NCBI GenBank assembly: GCA_965112735.1
Contig: OZ218950.1
Coordinates: 496,001-560,000, forward strand
Direction of reading: 5' to 3'
DNA: 64,000 nucleotides
From: Phaeosaccion multiseriatum
Lineage: Eukaryota; Ochrophyta, other classes
Below, in pieces: positions 37,225 through 50,182 of this stretch (its first letter is position 1; the number at the start of each line of letters is the position of its first letter). A program made the position numbers and the translations under genes. The notes beneath the pieces are model-generated. The model was not told where the DNA came from, did not search any database, and was given only the letters and a program-made list of their open reading frames with translations.

Positions 37225-38450
37225 CTGTGAGAAAAAGGGCTCGAGCTGCCGTAGTGCTCATCACTGCGGCCTCCCAATAGGCAGCGACGACTAGCTACAT
37301 CAAAGGCCACCTCACGCAGCTTATGGAGGATGGCCCCGACCGCCACGGAGGTCTCAACCTCGCCGAGCACCTCGGCCTCATGCAGGAGACACAGCCCGCC
37401 CTCCTCCTTTGCCTCCCCTAGCGATGTTCTCCACCTCGCCGTCGGCGAAGCACTGCTTGCAACTCCCAGGAGCGGGAAACGTCTGAGCCACCATCGCCAC
37501 TGCTCCAGCGGACGCTCAAGATGTCCGCCAGAGCGGCACACTCCACCTTTTCAACACCATCCGGTCCTCCGTCGAAAAGGGTGCCTCACCCGAGAAGTCG
37601 CAACTGAATCTCCCTCTTCCCTGGGTCAACCGCGCTCACCTTGGAAACGGACCGCCAACGACACGAGGACACCTTCGACACCGGACTCATCCAGGGCAAC
37701 TGCCCCCCTCAGTAGAAGACGCAACGCGCACTCCAGAGGTCCCTAGTTAGCGCCACAACGCCTCGCCACGTACCGCGACTCACTGGATCGGCTTCAGAAC
37801 AACGCAGCAGCAGCAGCCGACGCCGGCATGGAGTCTCGCCGACAGGCCAAGGCACGCCACCTCAGCCAGAGCAGCCCCGCCACCGCACAGGTCTCCATGC
37901 CGGCCCAAGACCATGGTGGGGGCCCTCCGACGCTCCCTCGGCATCAACTGCCTTTACGGCCTGCAACACACGTGCCGACTCCTCCCACGCCATCCGGTGC
38001 CCTGACCAAGCGACGACATACCATACCGGCATGCTCTCCTCCATCGAGGACATGTTTTTCAAGCAGATCTTCGTTTCCCGCGTCGGACACGAGAGCTCAG
38101 AGTACTTGCTCCCCTCACACAACATCGCCAGGACCTTCCGCAGGACGACTCGGCGCACAGGCGCACGTCGTCTCCCGCACACGCCGCACCGGCTCCTCCA
38201 CCACCAAGGGCCACGTGATGACCAGGCTTCGCCGTCTCGTCAGCTACCACCACCACTACCAGATGTGGCTCTCCCGGAGCGTGAGCGCGCCTTCCAGGGA
38301 CGGCTCAACCGCGGCGCCGGACCAGCAATCTCCCCCCCCCGATCAGGCGGGGGAACAACAGGCCCCCAGTGGGCCCCAGAGACACACGCACTCACACACA
38401 AACGCACACACACACACACGCACTTTCAGTTTCTAAGGTGATTCCTATTA
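37225..38450 (+). mobile_element. Decayed LINE C-terminal region (unit 2)
   Basis: Copy of the relic described at 28600-30040, with its own small deletions, for example around 37510 where the AYLG segment is missing. Frames are broken throughout. Confidence 0.6.
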
Positions 38451-38670
38451 ATTTTTAAAAGAAGGGTCTACACGCGCGCGCGCACTAGTTCCTTCCTTCA
38501 CTTTTCCCTAGCTGCTGCTGCTCTTTGTACTTCTCTCTTCATCTCTGCTCTCTCAGCCCCCCCAGTCACCTCCTACAGCCCCCCTTGGGATTGCTCTTAT
38601 TCCATTCCAGTGCGCTTGTGGCTGGCAGGAGGCGTCTTTATTAGTTCGGTACGATATTAATAATGTGCAG

Positions 38671-41600
38671 ATGGGTGGGTTGGGTGTGGGTTCGTTCATG
38701 ACACAGGAGCGGGGAGAGCCCGGAGCCCACGAGATAGCAGAGATGAGGAGGGAGAGAGAGGGTGGGGGCAGACAAGCTTCCCTTCGCGCCGCTTCACATG
38801 TAGCAGCCTTGTCCCAGGGGGGTGCACCCTTTCTTCACACATGTCATACGTCCCCGAGGCCCAGGGGGGTGCGTGTGGGAGTGGCATATTTCCTCGCTGA
38901 GGCAGAGACAGAGCGCGCGCTGAGAAGCAGACCACCGCTGCCACCACCACCACCAACGCCTCAGGAGAAGGATCGTTCCCTCTCCTTCTCTCTACGCTCT
39001 CGCGCTCATCCCCTTGGTGAAGCGATGGAAGGGCCTCAAAGACGTTCGTGCGAAGGACGCTCGGGACGGCTGAATCTGTTTGAAGAGCTGGTGCTGGAGA
39101 GCCCCCGGGGGAAGGAGAGCAGGGTCCGCCAGATGGTAAGCGGTTCTTAGGATGCAGTGGCTGTTACGTGCTTGCTCATTCATGTGTGTGTGCGTGTGTG
39201 TGTGCTTTGGCGTGCCTACGTGCGTGCGTGCGTGCGTCCGCTTTCGCGTATGCGTGTCCGAGAAGGGGAGGGGGGGAGAGCACATTTCCGCACATCTGCA
39301 CACACGCACCCGCTCACGCACACGCTCCCCCCGCACGCAAGGAGGCATGCACGAAGCGCAAATGAGACACCTTCGCCACTATTCCGCTCTCCTCCTGAGA
39401 GCACCGCACTCTGCCTTTGGAGCACCCGCCTCATGGCTCTTCCTCCTCCCCTCCCCTCCCTCCTCTCCCCTCCCCATATCCCCGCCCTTCTCTCCCCTCT
39501 CCCCTCTCCCCTCTCCCCTCTCCCCTCTCCCCTCTCCCCTCTCCCTCCCCATCAGGAATCGCTCTCTCGGCACGCCAACGCCCTCGCTACCCGTCTCCAA
39601 TGCGTAGTCCGAGCCCACTTCGCCCGTCAAACCGCCCGACAAGCTCGCGCCCTGGCCATCAGCGCCGCTTGGGCTGAGTGGGAGGGGTATGCCGCTCTCA
39701 CTATCCAGTGCCTAGTGCAACGAGTCCAAGCGAGAGACAGGGTGGAGGCGTTGACTCGAGAGGCGTATCAGAAGTTTACCGACCCGGAAACCGGCCGTCC
39801 TTACTGGTGCAGTCCGACAGGGGGTTTAGTGACTTGGGAGAAGCCGTTGCTGCTCGGGAGAGGGGACGTGGCCTATGCGTTGACGGTGGTGGACAAGCTC
39901 GGCGAGTTTGTTGTTCGGTGTAGGTGAGTGAGTGAGTGTGTGGGTGGGTGAGAGTGGGTGGGTGGGTGGGGAGGGATGGCAGTGGATGAGGAGGGATGGC
40001 AGTGGATAGGAAAGGCATGAATGGCAGTGGATGGGAGAGGTATTGACAGCAGTGGATGGGAAAGGCAGGGAATGAGCGCAACGTGACTAAAGACTATCCT
40101 CCTCCTCCTCCTCCTCCTCCAGCAACTGCGAGGTGGCCCCATGCGCTGTCCTGTGTGAAACGTGCCAAGACTCCTTCTGCTTAGAGTGCTTCCAAAGCCT
40201 CCACCAAAAGGGCCTGAGGAAGGCAACCCACGTCCCCAAGCCCATTCCCATGTGTGTGCATTGCCACTACCAGCACGCCACTCGCTACTGCGAAACGTGC
40301 CGCAGCGAAGCACCACCGAGCGAATCACCAACATGCGAAGGTCACAGCGAAGCACCAACACCCATAGGAGGAGGAGGAGGAGGAGGAGGAGGAGGAGGAG
40401 GGACAGTGCGAGGTGCTTCGTACTGCGACGTGTGCTTCTTCAACGCCCACCCCGAGGCCCAGCCATCTGTGAAAGAGGCAAATGCAGCGGCAGCGGTAGG
40501 GGGAGGGGGAGGGGCGGAGGGAGGGACGGAGCAGCAGCTCAGCCTCAGCAGATTGAAGAAGAAGCGGAGGCCGCATACTGCACACCCCTTGGTGGTGCCG
40601 TGCGTAGAGTGCCATCGTCTGGCCGCCAGGTGTGTGGCTGATATCGACATGCTCGATATCCGAAATCTTCGATATATCCATTTGCTCGATATTGGCGTGT
40701 TCGATACTGATGTGTACAGTCTCGAGGTTGGCCAACAGACTGAAACTGCCTAACAAACTGACACTCTCCCTCTCCCTCTCCTCGCCGCAACGCCTCCCCT
40801 CCCTCCTCCCCTGCAGATGGCTGTGCGACGAGTGCGAGGATGCGTTCTGCTCTGCGTGCTTCATGCGGGTGCACTCTCGGGGCAAGTGGGCCAAGCACAA
40901 AGCCATCAAGCTTGCCTACTACCAGCCGGGCATGTGAGTGGCAGGCAGGCAGGCAGACACACAGGATGGCAGCAAATGGCAGAAGAGTAGAGTCAGGCCG
41001 GCAAGTGCCCACCGCTGGCCCCGGCTCTTACGCAATACTTAACATTCGTTCGTACGTTCGGCTACATAGCTAACCTCCCGATTCAATCCGATCCGATCCC
41101 ATCCCATCCGGTGTGGTCTGGTCTATTCCTCTCCTCTCCTCTTCCCTTTCCTCTTTCAAACCGCTACGATTTAAAGGCATATGCAATACCGCCTGGATTG
41201 CTCACATCGGAGGCGGGCCGCCTTCGCCGCGGAGGCCTTGCTGAAGCACCAACTGGAGGAGAGGCTTCGACAGTTGGAGGCCACCCTCACACTGCAGAGC
41301 CACTGGAGAGGCTGCGTGGGTAGGGACAAGGGCAAGGTGAGAGAGGGAGGTCATGGGGGCGGGGGTTGGGTGGCAGTAGATGGCAGGGTATGGATAGAGT
41401 GCTTCCTCCCTCTCTTTCTGCCCCTTTCGCCCTCTCCCTCTCCTCCTCGCCGATACGGCCACGCTTTGATGCTCTATATCGACGCCTCTATGCGAACGAG
41501 TGATCGATTGATGGGCGATGACGTGATGCGATAACGATGCCTTAATAACGAGTTCGATAACACTGCACGCACACACACGCAGCGACGGCTGAAGCGCGCG

Positions 41601-43350
41601 AGGGCAGCCCTCCGCGCCGATTTCAGGCAACGCAAGAGAGACGACGCCCACTTCAGGTATGAGGGGTACTCACTTATTCACTCAGTCACTCAGTCACCCA
41701 GCCACTCACTTACTCAGTGGCTCCCTCCCTCCCTCCCTCCCTCCCTCCACCGCTCACTCACTCACTCACTCACTCACTCACTCACTCACTCACTCACTCA
41801 CTCACTCACTCACTCACTCACTCACCCACTTCAGGTCTCAAGGGTGGTTCCAAGCCCTTGACCGATGGGGCAAGGCGTTCGTTCTCAAGAGCGACAGTCG
41901 AGAGGAAGCGGTGCTGAGGTGTATCAAAGAGTCCAGGAGGGCGAGAGCAAGACGCTTCATTGCGTACAATAGAGAGGATCTGGCGTGGCCGCTAGAGCTG
42001 GAGAGAGAGGAGGAGGAGGAGGAGGAGGAGGAAGACGAGGAGGAGGGTGAGGGGGAGGAGGAGGAGAAGAAGAAGAAGCAGGAGGAAAAGGGGGAGGCGG
42101 AGGAGAAGGAGGTCAGGCGGCACAGCAAGGTGAAGGAGAAGGAGGAGGGGGGTGGAAGCACAACTCCCGAGGAGAGGAAGCAAGCTCGTCGACTCGCTCA
42201 AGAAGCGGAGCTCTTGGCCCACAAGAGACGCACGGGGGTGCTCAAAGCAAAGGGAAAGCTCCGTACAGGGTTTGAGATTGGCACTCTGGATGAGTTGAGA
42301 GATCAAGCCAGGCACGGAGGGATTCGCCTCCCCGGCAGGCACTCGATTCAGCGATGCCATCGATGGGTGGTCATGGGCGACGGCATAGACTTGCGAAGCG
42401 TGCTCGTGCCCGGTCACTTTGTTAGGGGGGGAGGGCTTCCGGCGGAGACTACGTATCGGGTAGAGGCTGTGGAGAGAGAGAGGGTGAAGCTTGATCGCTT
42501 GTGGACCTTCCCCGACGTGAAGAGGAGAACGCGCGGGGCGAAGAAGGAGGGAAAGGAGGAGGGAGGGAAAGGAGAAGGGAAGGAGGAGGAGGGAGGGCTG
42601 ATTCTCTATCAGATGGTGGGGCATAATGCGAGTACGCGAGTGAGGCTTGGGTGGAAGGCGCGTAGGTGGCTCGTCTCCAATGCCTTGTCGCAGAGTGCCA
42701 TCGGTGCGGTGGTGCGGTACCATCAGAACGTGGTGGCGGTGGGTGTGATGGGGAGGGCTGCCTCTTCGATGCGGCAGATGAAGTGGGCGAGTTGTTACAG
42801 AAAGATGAAGCGGAGGGCCCAGAGGCAAGACACGGCTGACGAGTGGAAGATGCTCCTCAATAGCAATCAGGTGGGCAGGGATGCCATGAAGAGGGGCAAG
42901 GGGGGAGGCGACCAAGACGGCCAGGCGGGAGGAGGAGGAGGAGGAGGAGGAGCAGGGGATGGCACCTCAAGGAGGGGAGGGGGGGATCGTGCTGCTGTTG
43001 GTGGTACGGGTAGGAGAGAGTCAGGCGGTGTCTCTAAGAAGAAGGAGGTGGACGAAGAAGCGGCGGAGGCGGCGGCGGCGTCAGCAGCAGCCTTGGATGT
43101 AATGGAGGCCCTCGCATTGAAGAAGGAGGATAAGTACCTTGGTGATCCTTCTCTGCCGGAGGGGTGGGTGGCGATGCAGGATAAGAAGATGGGCTTTGTT
43201 TATTACGTCAAGGAGAGTACGGGCGAGATGAGCAAGATCAAGCCGACTGAGGCCATGGTTAAGAAGGAAGGGCTTGAGAAGTTGGAGAAGAAGAAGGAGG
43301 AGCTTCGAGCTAAGCGCAACGGGGCCAGGGGCACAGGACGGAGGGGCTGA
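38671..43350 (+). CDS. IQ gene copy 3: possible chimeric, shortened gene
   Basis: Exons 39556-39923, 40123-40629, 40817-40933, 41177-41336, 41583-41656 and 41835-43350 keep every phase; exon 8 is 15 nt longer and exon 12 is 9 nt shorter than in copy 1. The exon 6 remnant ends at 39135 and, because of small indels, reads in frame ([17 protein letters not shown]) with an open frame starting at an ATG at 38671. That frame crosses the duplication joint and is antisense to the coiled-coil 3' end. The whole would give 1068 aa: a new N-terminus of about 140 aa, then IQ, WW, B-boxes, IQ, acidic run and WW. A start at the ATG at 39025 is also possible. Expression is not shown; it may equally be an unexpressed duplicate. 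Confidence 0.5.
38844..38993 (-). pseudogene. 3'-terminal 150 nt of the coiled-coil gene (unit 2)
   Basis: Same segment and same joint as at 30434-30583; it reads into the plus-strand chimeric frame of IQ copy 3 on the opposite strand. Confidence 0.8.
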
Positions 43351-43810
43351 TGGGGTTGGTTCGTTGGTTGGTTGGTTGGTTGGTTGGTTGATTGGTCGGT
43401 TGATAGATTCATTGACGAGAGGAACGAGGCTGTCGGAAAGAGGGCTTGGTGCGTGGCTTTTACTTTGTAGACTGAGAGACTGACGGGGATGATGAATAGG
43501 GTGAATACGAAGGCAGGACGCGAGGCGAGAGGGAAGCTGACTGACACCAAGTACTGAGTGACACCAGGTACTGACTGGCTGACTGACTGACAGACTGGGT
43601 GACTGACTGACTGGTTGGCTGACTGACACAGTACCTTTGCTTGACTGGTCGACTGATTTCAAGTACCGAGTGACTGGCTGACTGTGACTGGCTGGCTGGC
43701 TGACTGACTGGGTGACTGACTGACTGACACAAGGTACTGGCTGGCTGTTCCAGCGCCGCTGTCGAACCCTTTTGGTTGGCTGTAAGAACAGTTTTGTTCC
43801 AAGGACACAG

Positions 43811-43853
<43 letters not shown>

Positions 43854-43855
43854 GC
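43811..43855. repeat. (GTT)n microsatellite, unit 3 only
   Basis: About fourteen GTT units lie where units 1 and 2 have only acagtgcttgtaaccc or its variant, so this is a private expansion next to the hairpin. Confidence 0.95.
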
Positions 43856-44072
43856 TTCTAACCCGGGGGATATCTCCCACCGGGGAGTACTCCCCCCGGA
43901 AAAGCGTCGCCCTCCTCCTCCCTTCTAAAGACATACAGTGAATGTCCAACAACGAATGAATGGGTGGTGGCGATGTTCTCATCATTGTATTGAGACTTAC
44001 TTATTCTACAAATCACCCATTGCAAAAAACAACTTCAAGCTTCACGGCGGACTAGCTGAGGCCATCGGGTCA

Positions 44073-45215
44073 CTAAATCCCAAGTCCCGAGGTATCAGCA
44101 GCAGGGCCCTCCACACGCACGCACGCTCGTAGCGCCTTCCGTCCGCGTATCTTATTCTCACTCGCCGTCACCATGCTCTCCTCCAGCACCGCCCAATCCT
44201 CCTTCAGCTTGTCGCCATCATCATCCTTCCCTACTTCTCCTGAGCGATAGCGGTGGTAGGCAGACACAAAGCCTCGGATGGTGCTCTCCAGGCTCGCCCC
44301 CTTCCTCTTTGTGCGCACAGCGAGGTGGGGCAGCAGCAACACTTTACTCCGGCCCACAGCCACCACCACGCCATTCGACAGCTCCCTGCCCCGACGGCCG
44401 CAGAAGGCCGTGGCAGCATCAGCCCCGCCATCTTCCAGCCCTCTCCACAGGTCACAGGGCAGTTGAATCTCGTCCCCGACATGAAGCCCCAGCCCCGCAA
44501 GCAAACCCACCCCATTTCCATCCTCCAGTGCCTCCTTCCTCTCCTCCCCTCCGCCAGGCATTGAAGGGGCGCATTTTGCCCTCTTGCTTCCTCTCCCATT
44601 GATGTCCTCCACAGCTCCTCGCTTGGGCACAGGCGTACAACGGGCAATCTCCTCCTTCTGCTCCGCTCCCTCCCTCTTCACTCGTGCATGCCTCAGGCAC
44701 ATCCCACCTTGGACCCGACGCTTCTCGCACCCCTCAACAGTACACCTCTTCCGTACCACCACAGCTCCATGGCCGTGGCAAAGTCCTCCCCGTTGCGACT
44801 GTTTGTCGCACCCCTCAACAGTACACCTCTTCACCACAGCTCCATGGCCCTGGCAAAGTCCTCCTTGGATCCGATGCTTGTTACACCCCTCAACAGTACA
44901 CCTCTTCACCACAGCCCCGTGAGCCAGGCAAAGTCCTCCCTGTCGCGAATGCTTGTCGCACCCCTCAACAGTACACCTCTTCACCACAGCTCCATGGCCC
45001 TGGCAAAGTCCTCCTCTGACACGCTGCTTCTCGCACCCCTCAACAGTACACCTCTTCACCACAGCCCCGTGGGCCAGGCAAAGTCCTCCCTGTTGCGAAT
45101 GCTTGTTACACCCCTCAACAGTACACCTCTTCACCACAGCTCCATGGCCCTTGCAAAGTCCTCCTTGGACCCGCTTCTTGTTACACCCCTCAACAGTACA
45201 CCTCTTCCGTACCAT
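44073..45215 (-). CDS. Zinc-repeat ('WRKY19-like') protein W3, intact copy
   Basis: 380 aa from the ATG at 45215; the frame stays open to 45353 without another ATG, so an upstream exon may exist. Seven tandem 25-aa units, most reading VKRCTVEGCxKxxxxGGLCxxHGAV, each offer Cys-x4-Cys and Cys-x3-His. The variable positions after the second Cys (N, E, D) and the linker (HSQQ, RVRG, HRIQ) differ between units. After the last unit (MCLRHARVKREG) come a basic segment with SKRAKC, a GVGLLAGLGLHVGDEIQLP block, FCGRRGRELSNGVVVAVGRS and a charged tail ending DTSGLGI. It is predicted to be a nuclear zinc protein, perhaps a regulator; no enzymatic domain or WRKYGQK is present. It converges with IQ copy 3. 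Confidence 0.75.
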   Translation of the reverse strand: MVRKRCTVEGCNKKRVQGGLCKGHGAVVKRCTVEGCNKHSQQGGLCLAHGAVVKRCTVEGCEKQRVRGGLCQGHGAVVKRCTVEGCDKHSRQGGLCLAHGAVVKRCTVEGCNKHRIQGGLCQGHGAVVKRCTVEGCDKQSQRGGLCHGHGAVVVRKRCTVEGCEKRRVQGGMCLRHARVKREGAEQKEEIARCTPVPKRGAVEDINGRGSKRAKCAPSMPGGGEERKEALEDGNGVGLLAGLGLHVGDEIQLPCDLWRGLEDGGADAATAFCGRRGRELSNGVVVAVGRSKVLLLPHLAVRTKRKGASLESTIRGFVSAYHRYRSGEVGKDDDGDKLKEDWAVLEESMVTASENKIRGRKALRACVRVEGPAADTSGLGI

Positions 45216-45379
45216 CACAGCTCCGTGGGCCACGCGAAGTTCCGCACCTGAATCTCGCAGAGGATGCTTGCTCGCTACAACATATGTGAGAAGAGAGAGA
45301 AAGGGAGAGAGGAGAGGGGCTAGTCCACCAACATCGAACACTTCAATTGACACGGATATTCGACGTGGTGTGCTGTGCT

Positions 45380-46610
45380 GAAAAAAAAAAAAGGGCTCGA
45401 GCTGCCGTAGTGCTCATCACTGCGGCCTCCCAATAGGCAGCGACGCCTAGCTACATCAGAGGCCACCTCACGCAGCTTATGGAGGATGGCCCCGACCGCC
45501 ACGGAGGTCTCAACCTCGCCGAGCACCTCGGCCTCATGCAGGAGACACAGCCCGCCCTCGGCCTCATGCAGGAGACACAGCCCGCCCTCCTCCTTTTGCC
45601 TCCCCTAGCGATGTTCTCCACCTCGCCGTCGGCGAAGCACTGCTTGCAACTCCCAGGAGCGGGAAACGTCTGAGCCACCATCGCCACTGCTCCAGCGGAC
45701 GCTCAAGATCTCCGCCAGAGCGGCACACTCCACCTTTTCAACACCATCCGGTCCTCCGTCGAAAAGGGTGCCTCACCCGAGAAGTCGCAACTGAATCTCC
45801 CTCTTCCCTGGGTCAACCGCGCTCACCTTGGAAACGGATCGCCAACGACACGAGGACACCTTCGACACCGGACTCATCCAGGGCAACTGCCCCCCTCAGT
45901 AGAAGACGCAACGCGCACTCCAGAGGTCCGTAGCTAGCGCCACAACGTCTCGCCACGTACCGCGACCCACTGGATCGGCTTCAGGACGACGCAGCAGCAG
46001 CAGCCGACGCCGGCATGGGGTCTCGCCGACAGGCCAAGGCACGCCACCTCAGCCAGAGCAGCCCCGCCACCGCACAGGTCTCCATGCCGGCCCAAGACCA
46101 TGGTGGGGGCCCTCCGACGCTCCCTCGGCATCAACTGCCTTTACGGCCTGCAACACACTTGCCGACTCCTCCCACGCCATCCGGTGCCCTGACCAAGCGA
46201 CGACATACCATACCGGTATGCTCTCCTCCATCAAGGACATGTTTTTCAAGCAGAACTTCGTTTCCCGCGTCGGACACGAGAGCTCAGAGTACTTGCTCCC
46301 CTCACACAACATCGCCAGGACTTTCCGCAGGACGACTCGGCGCACAGGCGCACGTCGTCTCCCGCACAGGCCGCACCGGCTCCTCCACCACCAAGGGCCA
46401 CGTCATGACCAGGCTTCGCCGTCTCGTCAGCTACCACCACCACTACCAGATGTGGCTCTCCCGGAGCGTGAGCGCGCCTTCCAGGGACGGCTCAACCGCG
46501 GCGCCGGACCAGCAATCTCCCCCCCCCGATCAGGCGGGGGAGCAACAGGCCCCCAGTGGGCCCCAGAGTCGCACTCACACGCGCACGCTTTCAGTTTCTT
46601 ATCAATAGAA
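45380..46610 (+). mobile_element. Decayed LINE C-terminal region (unit 3)
   Basis: Third copy of the old LINE relic, frames broken, with the same deletion of the AYLG segment as unit 2. This suggests units 2 and 3 are closest relatives. Confidence 0.6.
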
Positions 46611-46726
46611 TCCCCCCTCCCCCCCACTCTTCCTTCCTTCACTTGTCACTAGCTGCTGGCCCCCTTGGGATTGCTCTCATTCCATTCCAGTGCGCTTGTG
46701 GCTGGCAGGAGGCGTCTTTATTTCTT

Positions 46727-46875
<149 letters not shown>

Positions 46876-47057
46876 TCTTTTAGATGGGTGGGTTGGGTGT
46901 GGGTTCGTTCATGACAACAGGAGCGGGGAGAGCCCGGAGCCCACGACATAGCAGAGATGAGGAGGGAGAGAGAGGGCGGCGGCAGACAAGCTTCCCTTCG
47001 CGCCGCTTCACATGTAGCAGCCTTGCCCCCTGGGGGTGCACCCTTTCTTCACACATG

Positions 47058-47207
47058 TCATACGTCCCCGAGGCCCAGGGGGGTGCGTGTGGGAGTGGCA
47101 TACTTCCTCGCTGAGGCACAGACAGAGCGCGCGCTGAGAAGCAGACCACCGCTGCCACCACCACCACCAACGCCTCGGGAGAAGGACCGTTCCCTCTCCT
47201 TTTCTCT
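47058..47207 (-). pseudogene. 3'-terminal 150 nt of the coiled-coil gene (unit 3)
   Basis: Same segment and joint as the other two relics. Confidence 0.8.
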
Positions 47208-50182
47208 ACGCTCTCGCGCTCATCCCCTTGGTGAAGCGAATGGAAGGGCCTCAAAGACGTTCGTGCGAAGGACGCTCGACGGCTGCATCTGTTTGAAGAG
47301 CTGGTGCTGGAGAGCCCCCGGGGGAAGGAGAGCAGGGTCCACCAGATGGTAAGCGGGTCTTAGGATGCAGTGGCTGTTACGTGCTTGCTCATTCATGTGT
47401 GTGTGCGTGTGTGTGTGTTTTGGCGTGCCTACGTGCGTGCGTGCGTGCGTCCGCTTTCGCGTATGCGTGTCAGAGAAGGGGAGGGGGGGAGAGCACATTT
47501 CCGCACATCTGCACACACGCACCCGCACACGCACACGCTCCCCCCGCACGCAAGGAGGCATGCACGAAGCGCAAATGAGACACTTTCGCCACCATTCCGC
47601 TCTCCTCCTGAGAGCGCCGCACTCTGCCTTTGGAGCACCCGCCTCATTCCTCTTCCTCCTCCCCTCCGCCCTCTCCCCCCTATCCCCTCCGCCCTCTCCC
47701 TCCTATCCCCTCTCCCCTCTCCCCTCTCCCCTCTCCCCTCCCCCCTCTCCCTCCCCATCAGGAATCGCCCTCTCGGCACGCCAACGCCCTCGCTACCCGT
47801 CTCCAATGCGTGGTCCGAGCTTACTTCGCGCGTCAAACCGCCCGACAAGCTCGCGCCCTGGCCATCAGCGCCGCTTGGGCAGAGTGGGAGGGGTATGTCG
47901 CTCTCACTATCCAGTGCCTAGTGCAACGAGTCCAAGCGAGAGACCGGGTGGAGACGTTGGCTCGAGAGGCGTATCAGAAGTCTACCGACCCGGAAACCGG
48001 CCGTCCTTATTGGTGCAGTCCGACACGGGGCTTAGTAACTTGGGAGAAGCCGTTGCTGCTCGGGAGAGGGGACGTGGCCTATGCGTTGACGGTGGTGGAC
48101 AAGCTGAGCGAGTTTGTTGTTCGGTGTAGGTGAGTGAGTGAGTGAGTGAGTGTGTGTGTGAGTGTGTGGGTGGGGAGGGATGGCAGTGGATGAGGAGGGA
48201 TGGCAGTGGATAGGAAAGGCATAAATAGCAGTGGATGGGAGAGGTATTGACAGCAGTGGATGGGAAAGGCAGGGAATGAGCGCAACGTGACTAAAGACTA
48301 TCCTCCTCCTACCCACCCCTCCAGCAACTGCGAGGTGGCCCCATGCGCTGTCCTGTGTGAAACGTGCCAAGACTCCTTCTGCTTAGGGTGCTTCCAAAGC
48401 CTCCACCAAAAGGGCCTGAGGAAGGCAACCCACGTCCCCAAGCCCATTCCCATGTGTGTGCATTGCCACTACCAGCACGCCACTCGCTCCTGCGAAACGT
48501 GCCGCAGCGAAGCGCCACCGACCGAATCACCAACATGCGAAGGTCACAGCGAAGCACCAACACGCATAGGAGGAGGAGGAGGAGGAGGAGGAGGGACAGT
48601 GCGAGGTGCTTCGTACTGCGACGTGTGCTTCTTCAACGCCCACCCCGAGGCCCAGCCATCTGTGAAAGAGGCAGATGCAGCGGCAGCGGTAGGGGGAGGG
48701 GGAGGGGCGGAGGGAGGGACGGAGCAGCAGCTCAGCCTCAACAGATTGAAAAAGAAGCGGAGGCCGCATACTACACACCCCTTGGTGGTGCCGTGCGTAG
48801 AGTGCCATTGTCTGGCCGCCAGGTGAGTGGCTGATATCGACATGCTCGATATCCGAAATCTTCGATATATCCATTTGCTCGATATTGGCGTGTTCGATAC
48901 TGATGTGTACAGTATCGAGGTCGGCCAACAGACTGAAACTGCCGAACAAACTGACACTCTCCCTCTCCCTCTCCTCGCCGCAACGCCTACCCTGCAGATG
49001 GCTGTGCGACGAGTGCGAGGATGCGTTCTGCTCTACGTGCTTCATGCGGGTGCACTCTCGGGGCAAGTGGGCCAAGCACAAAGCCATCAAGCTGGCCTAC
49101 TACCAGCCGGGCATGTGAGTGGCAGGCAGGCAGGCAGACACGCAGGATGGCAGCAAATGGCAGAAGAGTAGAGTCAGGCTGGCAAGTGCCCACCGCTGGC
49201 CCCGGCTCTTACGCAATACTTAACATTCATTCATACGTTCGGCTACATAGCTAACCTCCCGATTCAATCCGATCCGATCCCATCCCATCCGGTGTGGTCT
49301 GGTCTATTCCTCTCCTCTCTTCTTCCCTTTCCTCTTTCAATCCGTTACGATTTAAAGGCATATGCAATACCGCCTGGATTGCTCACATCGGAGGCGGGCC
49401 GCCTTCGCCGCGGAGGCCTTGCTGAAGCACCAACTGGAGGAGAGGCGTCGACAGTTGGAGGCCACCCTCACACTGCAGAGCCACTGGAGAGGCTGCGTGG
49501 GTAGGGCCAAGGGCAAGGTGAGAGAGGGAGGTCATGGGGGCGGGGGTTGGATGGCAGTAGATGGCAGGGTATGGATAGAGTGCTTCCTCCCTCTCTTTCT
49601 CCCCCTTTCGCCCTCTCCCTCTCCTCCTCGCCGATACGGCCACGCTTTGATGCTCTATATCGACGCCTCTATACAAACGATTGATCGATTGATGGGCGAT
49701 GATGTGATGCGATAACGATGCCTTAATAACGAGGTCGATAACACTGCACGCACACACACGCAGCGACGGCTGAAGCGCGCGAGGGCAGCCCTCCGCGCCG
49801 ATTTCAGGCAACGCAAGCGAGACGACGCCCACTTCAGGTATGAGGGGTACTCAGTCACCCAGCCACTCACTTACTCTGTGGCTCCCTCCCTCCCTCCCTC
49901 CCTCCACCACTCACTCACTCACTCACTCACTCACTCAACCACTTCAGGTCTCAAGGGTGGTTCCAAGCCCTTGACCGATGGGGCAAGGCGTTCGTTCTCA
50001 AGAGCGACAGTCGAGAGGAAGCGGTGCTGAGGTGTATCAAAGAGTCCAGGTGGGCGAGAGCAAGACGCTTCATTGCGTACAATAGAGAGGATATGGCGTG
50101 GCCGCTAGAGCTGGACAGAGAGGAGGAGGAGGAGGAGGAGGAGGAGGAGGAGGAGGAGGAGGAGGAGGAGGAGGAGGACTAG
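47208..50182 (+). pseudogene. IQ gene copy 4, truncated at both ends
   Basis: Exon 6 remnant to 47348, then 47762-48129, 48325-48822, 48998-49114, 49358-49517 and 49764-49837 with phases kept. Exon 12 starts at 49948 but after the acidic GAG run jumps directly into the sequence ggactagctgaggcc, which in the other units lies behind the (TTGG)n spacer next to the zinc gene. This creates a TAG at 50180. The exon 6 remnant has the same extra A and upstream TGA as copy 2, so no good start codon remains. The second WW domain is lost. Confidence 0.8.
50119..50178. repeat. (GGA)n run at the deletion joint of unit 4
   Basis: About twenty GAG units encode poly-Glu and end exactly where the deletion joins zinc-gene 3' flank sequence. 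Confidence 0.9.

Larger units (their letters stand above)
30584..38993. repeat. Tandem duplication unit 2
   Basis: 8.41 kb from the joint at 30583/30584 to the next joint. Same order as unit 1: IQ 3' part (+), zinc gene W2 (-), decayed LINE (+), coiled-coil 3' relic (-). Confidence 0.85.

Noticed and set aside
44700-45220. Regular 75-bp direct repeats that could be taken for a CRISPR array
   Set aside because: The repeats are codon-phased zinc units (25 aa) with variable codons inside, in a eukaryotic context; there are no unique spacers of constant length and no cas genes.
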